Shown: positions 7,567 through 14,932 of the stretch, piece after piece | How the letters are laid out: every line of letters begins with the position of its first letter | Position numbering within the stretch: position 1 is the stretch's first letter | Source of the DNA: Polyangiaceae bacterium | GTDB lineage: Bacteria > Myxococcota_A > Polyangia > Polyangiales > Polyangiaceae | Direction of reading: 5' to 3' | Length of the DNA: 64,000 nucleotides | Assembly (NCBI GenBank): GCA_947475525.1 | Contig: CANJMI010000005.1 | Coordinates: 62,001 to 126,000 of the forward strand | Position numbers and translations under genes: made by a program | Notes under the pieces: model-generated | Database searches by the model: none | What the model was told of the DNA's origin: nothing | What the model saw: the letters and a program-made list of their open reading frames with translations, nothing else

Positions 7567-8985
7567 GTGCTGTTCACGAGCTTCACGTACGTCCTTTTTC
7601 TGTGCGTGGTCATCCCGATCGTGAGGCGTACGGAAGGCGTGTGGCGTGAGCGCGTGTTGCTTGCGGCGAGCCTCGTCTACTACGCCGCGTGGGACGTGCG
7701 CTTCCTCGTGGTGTTGCTCGCGTTGGGCGTGTTCACTTTCGCGGCGGGCCGTCGAATCGCCGCCGCACGCGAGGCAAAGGCGCGACCTCGATTCGCCACG
7801 GCCACCGCACCCATCGCCGCGATCCTCCTCGTGCTCGCGGCGTTCAAGTACACCCGCTGGCTCGTCGACATCGAAAACGGGCTCTTCGGGACTGCGTTCA
7901 CGCTGCCGAAGCTCATCCTGCCGCTCGGCATCTCGTTCTTCACTTTCGAATGCGTGAGCTACCTGCTCGACGTGCAGAAAGGGGCCGCCGAGCTCTTGCC
8001 GCTGCGGCGCTTCCTGCTCTTCCCGACGTACTGGCCCCACTTGGTCGCGGGCCCGATTTTGCGCATCAAGGAATTTACTCTCGAGCTCGAGAATTTGCGG
8101 CGGCCAACGTGGCGAGAGACACTCGCCGGACTCGACCGCGTCGTCATCGGACTCGTCAAAAAAGTCGTCTTCGCCGATTCGCTCGCGGTGTTCGTCGACC
8201 AGGGCTTCGGCGCGACGCCGGGCACGGTCGGCGGAGTCGACGGGTGGGCGCTCACGGTGGCATTTGCTCTGCAAATCTTCTTCGACTTTTCGGGCTACAG
8301 CGACATCGCCATCGGCGTATCGAGGATGGTCGGCATTCGCATGCCCGAGAATTTCAACCTGCCGTACCACGCCGAAAGTCCCAGCGACTTCTGGAACCGT
8401 TGGCACATGACGCTCTCGCGTTGGATCCGCGATTACCTGTTTTTTCCGCTGAATCTGCGCGCAGGCAGGCGCGTCTGGCTGCGTTACGTGTTCCTCGTCC
8501 TCGTCATGACCCTGGTCGGTCTGTGGCACGGCGCGGGTGCGGGCTTCGTCGTTTGGGGGGCGTGGCACGGCACATTGATGGTCCTCCATCGCGTGTTGCA
8601 AAATCGCATCGGACGCCTCGACGACGGGCCGCGCATTCCGCTTGAGAGGCTCGGGCGGCTCGTGTCGCTCGTGCTGCTCGTGGCAGGTTGGGTGCCGTTC
8701 CGCGCGCCGACGCTGGCCGCCGCGGGCGCGATGCTCCGCGCCATGTTCACGCTGCGCGGACTACGGCCGGCGTACTCGATAAACGACTACTTGCTCGTGC
8801 TCGCCTGCATCGTTGGCTACGTCGTCGTCTCCCCACGAGTCGAGCGGTTCGTACAACGTGAGCCGCAAGGTCCGAACGTCGGTGCCGTTGCCTTCTGGGC
8901 CCGCGCGCCCCTCTACGCGCTCGCGGTCCAGTTGCTGTTCATGTTCGACCGTTCGAACGTCGCGTTCATCTACTTCCAGTTTTGA
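7567..8985 (+). CDS. MBOAT family O-acyltransferase (DltB/AlgI-like)
   Basis: The 472-residue polytopic protein starts with GTG three bases after the preceding stop. It has the MBOAT hallmarks 'LGISFFTFECVSYLLDV', 'FFDFSGYSDIAIGVSRM', 'ESPSDFWNRWHMTLSRWI' and the catalytic-site segment 'LVGLWHGAGAGFVVWGAWHG' with the conserved His at 321. DltB and AlgI pass acyl groups from a cytoplasmic carrier across the membrane to an extracytoplasmic acceptor. With the ligase, the ACP and the SGNH partner it forms a complete four-part transfer system. It is the last gene of the run; a convergent rnc follows. Confidence 0.93.
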   Translation: MLFTSFTYVLFLCVVIPIVRRTEGVWRERVLLAASLVYYAAWDVRFLVVLLALGVFTFAAGRRIAAAREAKARPRFATATAPIAAILLVLAAFKYTRWLVDIENGLFGTAFTLPKLILPLGISFFTFECVSYLLDVQKGAAELLPLRRFLLFPTYWPHLVAGPILRIKEFTLELENLRRPTWRETLAGLDRVVIGLVKKVVFADSLAVFVDQGFGATPGTVGGVDGWALTVAFALQIFFDFSGYSDIAIGVSRMVGIRMPENFNLPYHAESPSDFWNRWHMTLSRWIRDYLFFPLNLRAGRRVWLRYVFLVLVMTLVGLWHGAGAGFVVWGAWHGTLMVLHRVLQNRIGRLDDGPRIPLERLGRLVSLVLLVAGWVPFRAPTLAAAGAMLRAMFTLRGLRPAYSINDYLLVLACIVGYVVVSPRVERFVQREPQGPNVGAVAFWARAPLYALAVQLLFMFDRSNVAFIYFQF

Positions 8986-8998
8986 GACGAACAGCGCG

Positions 8999-9052
8999 CA
9001 GCCCTTCGCAACCAATCAGCCCTTCGGAAGCAATCAGCCCTTCGCAAGCAAC
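8999..9052. repeat. 18-bp tandem repeat (three copies) at the 3' end of rnc
   Basis: Units start at 8999, 9017 and 9035 and read CAGCCCTTCG followed by SAAVCAAY. The unit is 18 bp, so on the minus strand it repeats the last codons of rnc in frame: LLAKG-stop, LLPKG-stop, LVAKG. The second unit therefore carries the second stop. It looks like a recent duplication of the gene end. Confidence 0.8.
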
Positions 9053-9828
9053 TCGAGCGCGGTGGTCGCCGACGCTTGTTCGGCGAGTTTCTTTGAACGA
9101 CCATCGCCGGTAGCCGACACGGTCCAGCGAGGCTGACCATCTGGCGCGGTCTCGTCCGCCTCGGACCCGGACGAAAGCGCAGCGTGCAGAGAGACCACGA
9201 CCTCGACGCAGAACTCGCGGGCGTGAGGCGGGCCCTTTTCCGCAACGACGCGGTAGCGCGGAGGCGGCAGCGCGCGCGACTGCAGCAACTCTTGGAGGCG
9301 GCTCTTTGCATCACGCTCGGCTCCGCCCTCCATCACGAGTTTCTCGATGCGTGAAGCGAGCAAAGACGAGACGACCCGACGCGCGGCATCGAGACCAGAA
9401 TCCAGGTAAACACAACCGACTATCGCCTCGAGGACGTCTGCAAGGACGTTCGGGCGGAGGCGTTCGCCGGTCGCATCGGCACCACGGCCGAGACGCAGCG
9501 CCTGATCAAAATCGTGTTCGAGCGCGACTTCAGCGAGCACGTTGGCGTTGACGAGCGAGGACCGCATCATCGTCAGTTGGCCTTCATCGACACCGACGAG
9601 GGTCGTCATCAAAATTTCGCTGACGCATAGCCCAAGCACCGAATCGCCGAGAAACTCGAGCCGCTGGTTGTCGGCAGGCGCCTCGCTCGCGGGCCCCTTG
9701 TGCTCGTTGGTGAAGCTCGGGTGCGTGAGCGCTTCTTCGAGGTGTGGGGACGCCGTATCGATCGCGAGCCGAGAGAGGGCAAGCTCCACGGCGGCGCGTC
9801 GTTCCGAATCCCTTTCCCGTGAGTCCAT
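9034..9828 (-). CDS. rnc: Ribonuclease III
   Basis: The N-terminal endonuclease domain has the signature 'NQRLEFLGDSVLGL' at residues 54-67 and the second metal-site segment 'DVLEAIVGCVYLDSG' (D131, E134). The C-terminal double-stranded-RNA-binding domain starts near residue 183 with 'KSRLQELLQS' and ends in 'KKLAEQASATTALELL'. It is interrupted by an acidic insert of about 15 residues (SSGSEADETAPDGQP). The enzyme cuts double-stranded RNA in rRNA processing. At 264 residues it is longer than the usual 225-230 because of this insert and an N-terminal extension. Unusually it has no neighbouring era or lepB here. Confidence 0.96.
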   Translation of the reverse strand: MDSRERDSERRAAVELALSRLAIDTASPHLEEALTHPSFTNEHKGPASEAPADNQRLEFLGDSVLGLCVSEILMTTLVGVDEGQLTMMRSSLVNANVLAEVALEHDFDQALRLGRGADATGERLRPNVLADVLEAIVGCVYLDSGLDAARRVVSSLLASRIEKLVMEGGAERDAKSRLQELLQSRALPPPRYRVVAEKGPPHAREFCVEVVVSLHAALSSGSEADETAPDGQPRWTVSATGDGRSKKLAEQASATTALELLAKG

Positions 9829-9903
9829 CAGGCCGTCGCGGACGTGCTAGCCGCAGCATGCGGCGGGGGCAAGCCTCCGCCAACCGGGCTATGGTGGCGT
9901 GGA

Positions 9904-10536
9904 GTGTCCGACCTCCTCGCCTGCCCGTTCTGCCGCCAGATGTTCGCCCGCCACGAGCGCACGAGCTGCCCTGATTGCAACCTCGCCTTGAAGCCGCTCG
10001 CCGAGCTCCCGGCATCCATGGATGCGGAAGCACTCGATCCGATTCTCGCGCTGCCACCCGAAGAAGAAGATCTCGGATGGTTCTACGTCGGGCGCGGGCG
10101 GGGCGCGCTGCTCGTGCTCTCGGTCGTCGGCTTACTCGTGTTCGCGTACGCGCCGTGGCTCGAGGAGCGAGCGCCCGAGATCCAGACCCTGACGGGGCTT
10201 CAATTCGCGCGGATTTTGCCGTGGATTTGGGCGGGGGGCGTAGGTTGGATGATCTTGTTCGCGCTCGTCCTCTCGCGACGTACCGTCTACCAGATGCGCG
10301 GGTCACGGCTCGCCGTGGCGATCATGGCGGCGATGGTTCTCTCAACGGTCGTTTTGCGACTCTCCTTGCCCGTTCCCGTGCAGCGTTACATCCCACGCCG
10401 CTTCGCATGGGGTTGGGGTCTCAAGAGCGCGGGGGTCCTCGCACTTTTCGCGCTTGGTTACGCTTGGAAGTTCGGCGGAAACCTCGACGACCTCACCACG
10501 AAGAAGCCCCGCGAGGGCGACGAAACGCTTCACTGA
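9904..10536 (+). CDS. Zinc-ribbon membrane protein of unknown function
   Basis: The protein begins with a short zinc-ribbon: C7-x2-C10 and C22-x2-C25 ('ACPFCRQMF' and 'SCPDC'). A linker rich in acidic residues (PPEEEDLG) follows, then four hydrophobic segments: LLVLSVVGLLVFAYA, ILPWIWAGGVGWMIL, AVAIMAAMVLSTVVLRL and SAGVLALFALGYAW. GTG 9904 is the most likely start because the Cys ribbon then sits at the N-terminus; an in-frame ATG at 9844 adds 20 unlikely residues. It is divergent from rnc. No function is assigned. Confidence 0.75.
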   Translation: MSDLLACPFCRQMFARHERTSCPDCNLALKPLAELPASMDAEALDPILALPPEEEDLGWFYVGRGRGALLVLSVVGLLVFAYAPWLEERAPEIQTLTGLQFARILPWIWAGGVGWMILFALVLSRRTVYQMRGSRLAVAIMAAMVLSTVVLRLSLPVPVQRYIPRRFAWGWGLKSAGVLALFALGYAWKFGGNLDDLTTKKPREGDETLH

Positions 10537-10563
10537 CGCGAGAGAAGCGTCAGGCGTCAGGCG

Positions 10564-11586
10564 TCAGCGCAGCTCACCGTGGTCGGCATGAGGCGCACCC
10601 GGGCGCTCGGCCACCTGCCGGTGCGGAAGTGAACCGGGACGCCGTGCCACGGTGACCGCACCACCGAGGTCGATCGTGACGTCACCGAGGCGCTCGGGAT
10701 GCAGCTCTTGAACGTAGGTCTTGCGAAGGCCGGCGAGCACGCCGTCGACGCGCTGCGCCACCTGCTGCTTGGCCAAGAATGCACGAATCGTCCGCGACTC
10801 GGAATCGAGGGTGCGCTCCGGTGTCGTCATCGTTCCGCGGCGCGAGACGACCACCCAGACGTCGCCGTCTTGGACGGGCTCGGTCGCGATCTTGCCCTCC
10901 GAGAGCTTGGCCGCCGCGGCAAACAAGGCCGGGTTGACCCGCACCATGTTGTCCTGCGTGGTGCCGTTCGCCGACACGAAGCCGAGGTTCCCCATCTTCA
11001 TCGAGGAGGTCTTGTCGACAGACCACTTGCGGGTGAGCTCGTCCCATTTGCCAACGGCGTCCGAGTCCCACGCGGCATCCTCGCCGATCGCCTTCAAAAC
11101 GTTGTCGGCGTCCGCGCGAGTCTTGACGACGATCTGCCAAATCTTGATGCGCGTCTCGGACGCGAAGCGCGCACGATTGAGCTCATAGTATTGACGAACG
11201 GCGTCGTCGGTAACCGCGGCCGATGCGAGTGCCTCCTCGCGCAACTTGGCTTCGAGGGCGCCTACGAGCACACCCCGCATCCGCATGGCGACGTCGTCGC
11301 GCTCGTCGAGTTTGTCGGCACGCGCCGCGATCGCAAAGAGCTCGAGATCGATCACCTGCTGGATGACTTTGCGCCGCTGCTCATCGGCGGTCGCCCCGAG
11401 CTCGCGCAGTCGGAACGCCGGGATCCGCGCGAGGCGTGCTTCGACTTCCGCCACGGTGAGTTTGACGTCGCCTATCGTCACAACGACACGCTCGCCGCGA
11501 GACTGCGCGAACGCGCTCACGCCAAAAACCAATGAACCCGCGAAGGCCGCAACGAGTAGGGTTTTATTTGGTCGCATCGCGTTCAC
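10564..11586 (-). CDS. SurA/PpiC-like periplasmic chaperone or peptidyl-prolyl isomerase
   Basis: The start is GTG 11586, which overlaps the upstream stop (GTGA); ATG 11577 is an alternative. A signal peptide (LLVAAFAGSLVFGVSAFA) is followed by a SurA-type N-terminal domain and a parvulin-like region ('KIWQIVVKT', then 'MGNLGFVSANG' and 'VNPALFAAAAKLSEGKIATEP'). The parvulin family has a catalytic His at 'HILVK', which here is replaced by 'WQIVV', so isomerase activity is doubtful. A chaperone-like role in outer-membrane protein folding is likely. The C-terminal tail, rich in Arg and Pro, is not part of the family. Confidence 0.72.
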   Translation of the reverse strand: MNAMRPNKTLLVAAFAGSLVFGVSAFAQSRGERVVVTIGDVKLTVAEVEARLARIPAFRLRELGATADEQRRKVIQQVIDLELFAIAARADKLDERDDVAMRMRGVLVGALEAKLREEALASAAVTDDAVRQYYELNRARFASETRIKIWQIVVKTRADADNVLKAIGEDAAWDSDAVGKWDELTRKWSVDKTSSMKMGNLGFVSANGTTQDNMVRVNPALFAAAAKLSEGKIATEPVQDGDVWVVVSRRGTMTTPERTLDSESRTIRAFLAKQQVAQRVDGVLAGLRKTYVQELHPERLGDVTIDLGGAVTVARRPGSLPHRQVAERPGAPHADHGELR

Positions 11587-11999
11587 TCCGCGCTCTCAAC
11601 TGCCGTGCTCGCGGCCTGGTGGCGGGCGGCCGCCGCCTCGCGCGCGGCCTGGGCGGCCTTGCGTTTTCGAGCGCGAGACGAGTACCCGTAGCCGACGAGC
11701 ATCGAGCACGCGAGCGGGGAGAACGCCATCGCGCTCGTCGCGCCGGGATGGCCGAGCAGCCAGTCGTAGGTGCCTTGCAAGTAAGGGTCGAGGCTCTCGG
11801 CGTAGAAGACGCCGACGAAAAACGCGACCGCGAGGACGGAGGCTATCGCGTTCAAAATGAGGAAGTAGCCCCAGCGCATGACGCCGCGCTTGTGGGCATC
11901 GGCCGGGTTTACCTCGGCGGCAGCGACGAGCGCGTCTCGTGACGATGCGTCATTCGAAGGAGCAACGGCGGACGGCGGCGTGAGGATGGCCTGGGACAT
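11583..11999 (-). CDS. Small membrane protein, unknown function
   Basis: The 138-residue protein has two predicted membrane segments (GYFLILNAIASVLAVAFFVGVFY and AMAFSPLACSMLVGYGYSS) and a basic Ala-rich C-terminus (RARKRKAAQAAREAAAARHQ). The N-terminus is a soluble Ala/Ser/Asp-rich tail. Its stop overlaps the GTG start of the SurA-like gene, so the two are probably one operon. No family is recognised. Confidence 0.6.
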   Translation of the reverse strand: MSQAILTPPSAVAPSNDASSRDALVAAAEVNPADAHKRGVMRWGYFLILNAIASVLAVAFFVGVFYAESLDPYLQGTYDWLLGHPGATSAMAFSPLACSMLVGYGYSSRARKRKAAQAAREAAAARHQAASTAVESAE

Positions 12000-12044
12000 A
12001 GACGCGCGTAGTATAGCGCCCCCTCGGGCTTTGTGCAGCCGGCG

Positions 12045-13421
12045 TCAGCGTCGCGTCGACGAGAGTGGCGCCATTATCTCGGCGAGCTGAGCGCGCGCGC
12101 CACCGTGGCTTGGCTCGAGCAAAAGCACGCGCTCGAAGTCCTGGCGTGCCGCGGGTTCTTGACCCAGTCGCCGCCGTAGCATGCCGCGGTAGTGGCGAGC
12201 CGCAACGAGCTCGGGGAGAACGAGCAAGATGTCGTCGAGCTCGAGCGTCAGCACCTTGAGATCAGGGCGCGGCAGCAACGAGCGCGTCCACAAGCCGTGG
12301 GACCGGGCCGCCAAATCATCGGGATCCCGCTGGGTCGCGAGCTCACACAGGACGTGCGCCTGTTGCGGCTCGGCGCGGCCCAGATGGTACGCGATGCGAT
12401 CGTGGAGCTCCGCGGTGGAGAGCGCACTCTCAGGAGGCGCGACCGACGAATTCGGTGCCGGTGCCGATGCCGGTGCCGATGCCGGTGCCGTCGGAGGTGC
12501 ATCGACAGCCGACATGTCGCCGAGTAACGCGTCGTCCGCGGGGCCGCTCGCGCTGTCAGGTGCCCCCACGCGGCTTACCGCCACGCGCTTCAACTGGAGG
12601 CGGCTCAGCCGACGGGGCCCGAGCGTCGATGGAGGGTCATCGCCATCGGTTGACGGGAGCCCAGGCGAGGACGGCGTGGGCAGCGGTGCTGTGCGCGCGC
12701 GCTCACCCTGCTGGAGAAAACGGGTGGCGGCGAGGAGGTAGACGACACGACGACACGCGTGGGGGGCCGCAACGGCGGAAGCAAGGAGGCCCTCAAAAGT
12801 CGGTTGCTTGGCGAGAATCAGCGTCGCCACCGCGAGGGAATCTCCTTGAAAACCGAAACGATCGACGCGCGCATCGCTCCGAAGCACGAGCGGCGCATCG
12901 GCAAGCAGCGCGAGCACCGCATCGACTCGCCGCGGGTCCGGCTCGTGTGCCGTCAGCCCCGCGGCAAGTGCTCGCAGCGGATCGACCCGCGCACCGGGCG
13001 GCATTCCCGCAAAGCGAGCGTCGTTCGCGAAGAAACACCACGTGGCCGCACTCGGCAAGCCGAACAGACGCGACATTCGATTGAGGACCTGCACGACGAG
13101 GGCCCGCTTGATCGTCGCCTCGTCCGCCGCCCCCACCGCGACGAGCGCTTCACCGAGCAAACTCCCTGGCAGCGCGAGCGCCGCGGCGAGCTCCTCGGCG
13201 GTGACATACCCGCGATCGAGCAGGATCTCCCCGAGGCGCGCGTGTTCGTCCGGTACGAGCACACGCCCAGGAAGACCGCCCAAAAGCTCGACGACGGACT
13301 CCGCACCGTCCTCGTCGGTGAGCACCAGCGCACCGGTCAAGCGGCGGTCGAGTGAGCGCAAAAGGAGTTGGTCGAGCGGGACTCGCCCAAGCGACACGCT
13401 GACTCCTTCCAGCAAATTCAC
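12045..13421 (-). CDS. DUF4388/PatA-like N-terminal domain protein with TPR C-terminus
   Basis: Residues 1-150 have the look of the DUF4388/PatA-N domain common in myxobacterial regulators: 'SLGRVPLDQLLLRSLDRRLTGALVL' and 'EHARLGEILLDRGYVTAEEL'. The middle has an Ala/Pro/Ser-rich linker (SAPASAPAPNSS) encoded by a 12-bp DNA repeat. The C-terminus contains TPR-like helices ('LGRAEPQQAHVLCELATQRDPDDLAAR' and 'GQEPAARQDFERVLLLEPSHGGARAQ'). It probably acts as a scaffold or a sensor in a signalling complex. The gene starts divergently from the sigma-54 regulator. Confidence 0.7.
   Translation of the reverse strand: MNLLEGVSVSLGRVPLDQLLLRSLDRRLTGALVLTDEDGAESVVELLGGLPGRVLVPDEHARLGEILLDRGYVTAEELAAALALPGSLLGEALVAVGAADEATIKRALVVQVLNRMSRLFGLPSAATWCFFANDARFAGMPPGARVDPLRALAAGLTAHEPDPRRVDAVLALLADAPLVLRSDARVDRFGFQGDSLAVATLILAKQPTFEGLLASAVAAPHACRRVVYLLAATRFLQQGERARTAPLPTPSSPGLPSTDGDDPPSTLGPRRLSRLQLKRVAVSRVGAPDSASGPADDALLGDMSAVDAPPTAPASAPASAPAPNSSVAPPESALSTAELHDRIAYHLGRAEPQQAHVLCELATQRDPDDLAARSHGLWTRSLLPRPDLKVLTLELDDILLVLPELVAARHYRGMLRRRLGQEPAARQDFERVLLLEPSHGGARAQLAEIMAPLSSTRR
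12454..12489. repeat. GGTGCC/GATGCC tandem repeat in a linker
   Basis: Six 6-bp units, alternately GGTGCC and GATGCC after the first two, make a 36-bp run. They encode Ala/Pro/Ser residues of the linker in the DUF4388 protein. Confidence 0.8.
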
Positions 13422-13541
13422 GCGGGGAGCCTACCATGAGCCGAGTTGCGCAGAATCAACGGAACCCAGCCTTTTCGGAGGTGCGAAATACCCGGACGAC
13501 TCGCCCCCGGTGTCACGGTACGGTTCAACCGAGGCACGCTC

Positions 13542-14900
13542 ATGTCACGCGGCTACATCCTCGTCGTCGACGACGAAGTCAGCATTCTCCAATCGCTTCG
13601 CAGGGCACTCGGGCTCGAGGGCTACAGCATCGACGTCGCGGGCGGATTCGCGCTCGCCCAGGAAAAACTCGAGAAAAACGCCTACGATCTGCTGCTTCTC
13701 GATGTCGCGCTTCCCGATGGGGACGGCGTGCGCCTCCTCTCGAACCTGCGCGCCGCCGGCAATGATGTGCCCGTCGTCATGATGAGCGGACACGCGAGCG
13801 TCGACGCCGCGGTGCGAGCAACGCGTCTCGGTGCCAGCGACTTTCTGGAAAAACCGTTGTCGACCGATCGCCTGCTGCTGGTGATCGAGAACATCCTTCG
13901 CATGGTGCGCGCCGAGGCCGAGGCGCACACGTTGCGGGCGCAAACGGGGCGAGGCTGCGAGCTTCTCGGAGCGAGCGCCCAGATGGTCGGCCTGCGCGCC
14001 CAGATCACCCGAGCGGCCAACTCGAATGCGACCGTGATCATTCGCGGCGAACGGGGCACGGGAAAAGAGCTCGTCGCACGCGCAATTCACCGCGAATCGA
14101 AGCGCTCGAGCGCCCCCCTCGAAAAACTCAACTGCGCCGCCGTTCCTCAGGAGCTGATCGAGAGCGAGCTCTTCGGGCACGAAGCCGGAGCCTTCACGGG
14201 CGCGACCAAACAGCGCCGGGGAAAATTTGAACGCGCGACCACCGGGACACTGTTCTTGGACGAGGTCGGTGACATGCCGCTCGGCATGCAGGCGAAGCTC
14301 CTACGCGTGTTGCAGGAACAAGAGATCGAACGCGTCGGGGGCAATGAGACGTTGACGATCGACGTACGCGTCGTCGCCGCAACGAATCGCGACCTTGAGT
14401 CGGCGTGCGAAAAAGGCAGCTTCCGACCGGATCTCTACGACCGCCTCAACGTCCTACCGCTCACGGTGCCGCCCCTCCGCGCCCGGCGCGAAGACATCCC
14501 CGAGCTCGCCGCCCAGTTCCTGAAACTCGTGGCGACCGCAAACGACCGCGCCGAGCCTACGCTCACGGCGGAGGCGCTCGACGCCATGATGGTCCACAGC
14601 TACCCGGGCAACGTCCGCGAGCTGCGCAACCTCATCGAGCGGTTGGTCATCCTCACACCGGATTCGACGATCGACGCCACCGACGTACGCACCTGTCTCG
14701 GCACGAGCAGCGTACTGAGTCCGAAGGGACTTTACCGCCCGGGAGTGCCGCTGCGCGTCCTCCTCGAAGAGGCCGAGCGCACGATCATCGACGAAGCCCT
14801 GCGGCACAACGACGGCCAAATGGCGGCGACGGCACGCGCACTCGATCTCGAGCGGAGCCACCTCTACAAGAAGTGCAAAGCGCTCGGCCTCCGCGAGTGA
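13542..14900 (+). CDS. Sigma-54-dependent response regulator, NtrC/NtrX family
   Basis: The 452-residue protein has a receiver domain (phosphoacceptor D54 in 'LLLDVALPDGDG', K104 in 'FLEKPL'), an AAA+ domain with Walker A 'GERGTGKE' at 169-176, the sigma-54-contact loop GAFTGA at 216-221 and 'GTLFLDEVGDMPLGMQAKLL', and a Fis-type helix-turn-helix at the C-terminus ('GQMAATARALDLERSHLYKK'). It activates sigma-54 promoters on phosphorylation. Upstream in-frame codons (from 13446) are not needed by the receiver fold, so I chose ATG 13542. No histidine kinase is adjacent, so its partner is unknown. Confidence 0.93.
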   Translation: MSRGYILVVDDEVSILQSLRRALGLEGYSIDVAGGFALAQEKLEKNAYDLLLLDVALPDGDGVRLLSNLRAAGNDVPVVMMSGHASVDAAVRATRLGASDFLEKPLSTDRLLLVIENILRMVRAEAEAHTLRAQTGRGCELLGASAQMVGLRAQITRAANSNATVIIRGERGTGKELVARAIHRESKRSSAPLEKLNCAAVPQELIESELFGHEAGAFTGATKQRRGKFERATTGTLFLDEVGDMPLGMQAKLLRVLQEQEIERVGGNETLTIDVRVVAATNRDLESACEKGSFRPDLYDRLNVLPLTVPPLRARREDIPELAAQFLKLVATANDRAEPTLTAEALDAMMVHSYPGNVRELRNLIERLVILTPDSTIDATDVRTCLGTSSVLSPKGLYRPGVPLRVLLEEAERTIIDEALRHNDGQMAATARALDLERSHLYKKCKALGLRE

Positions 14901-14932
14901 TGCCGACTTGCGACGGGCCGTGTTCGCGCAAA

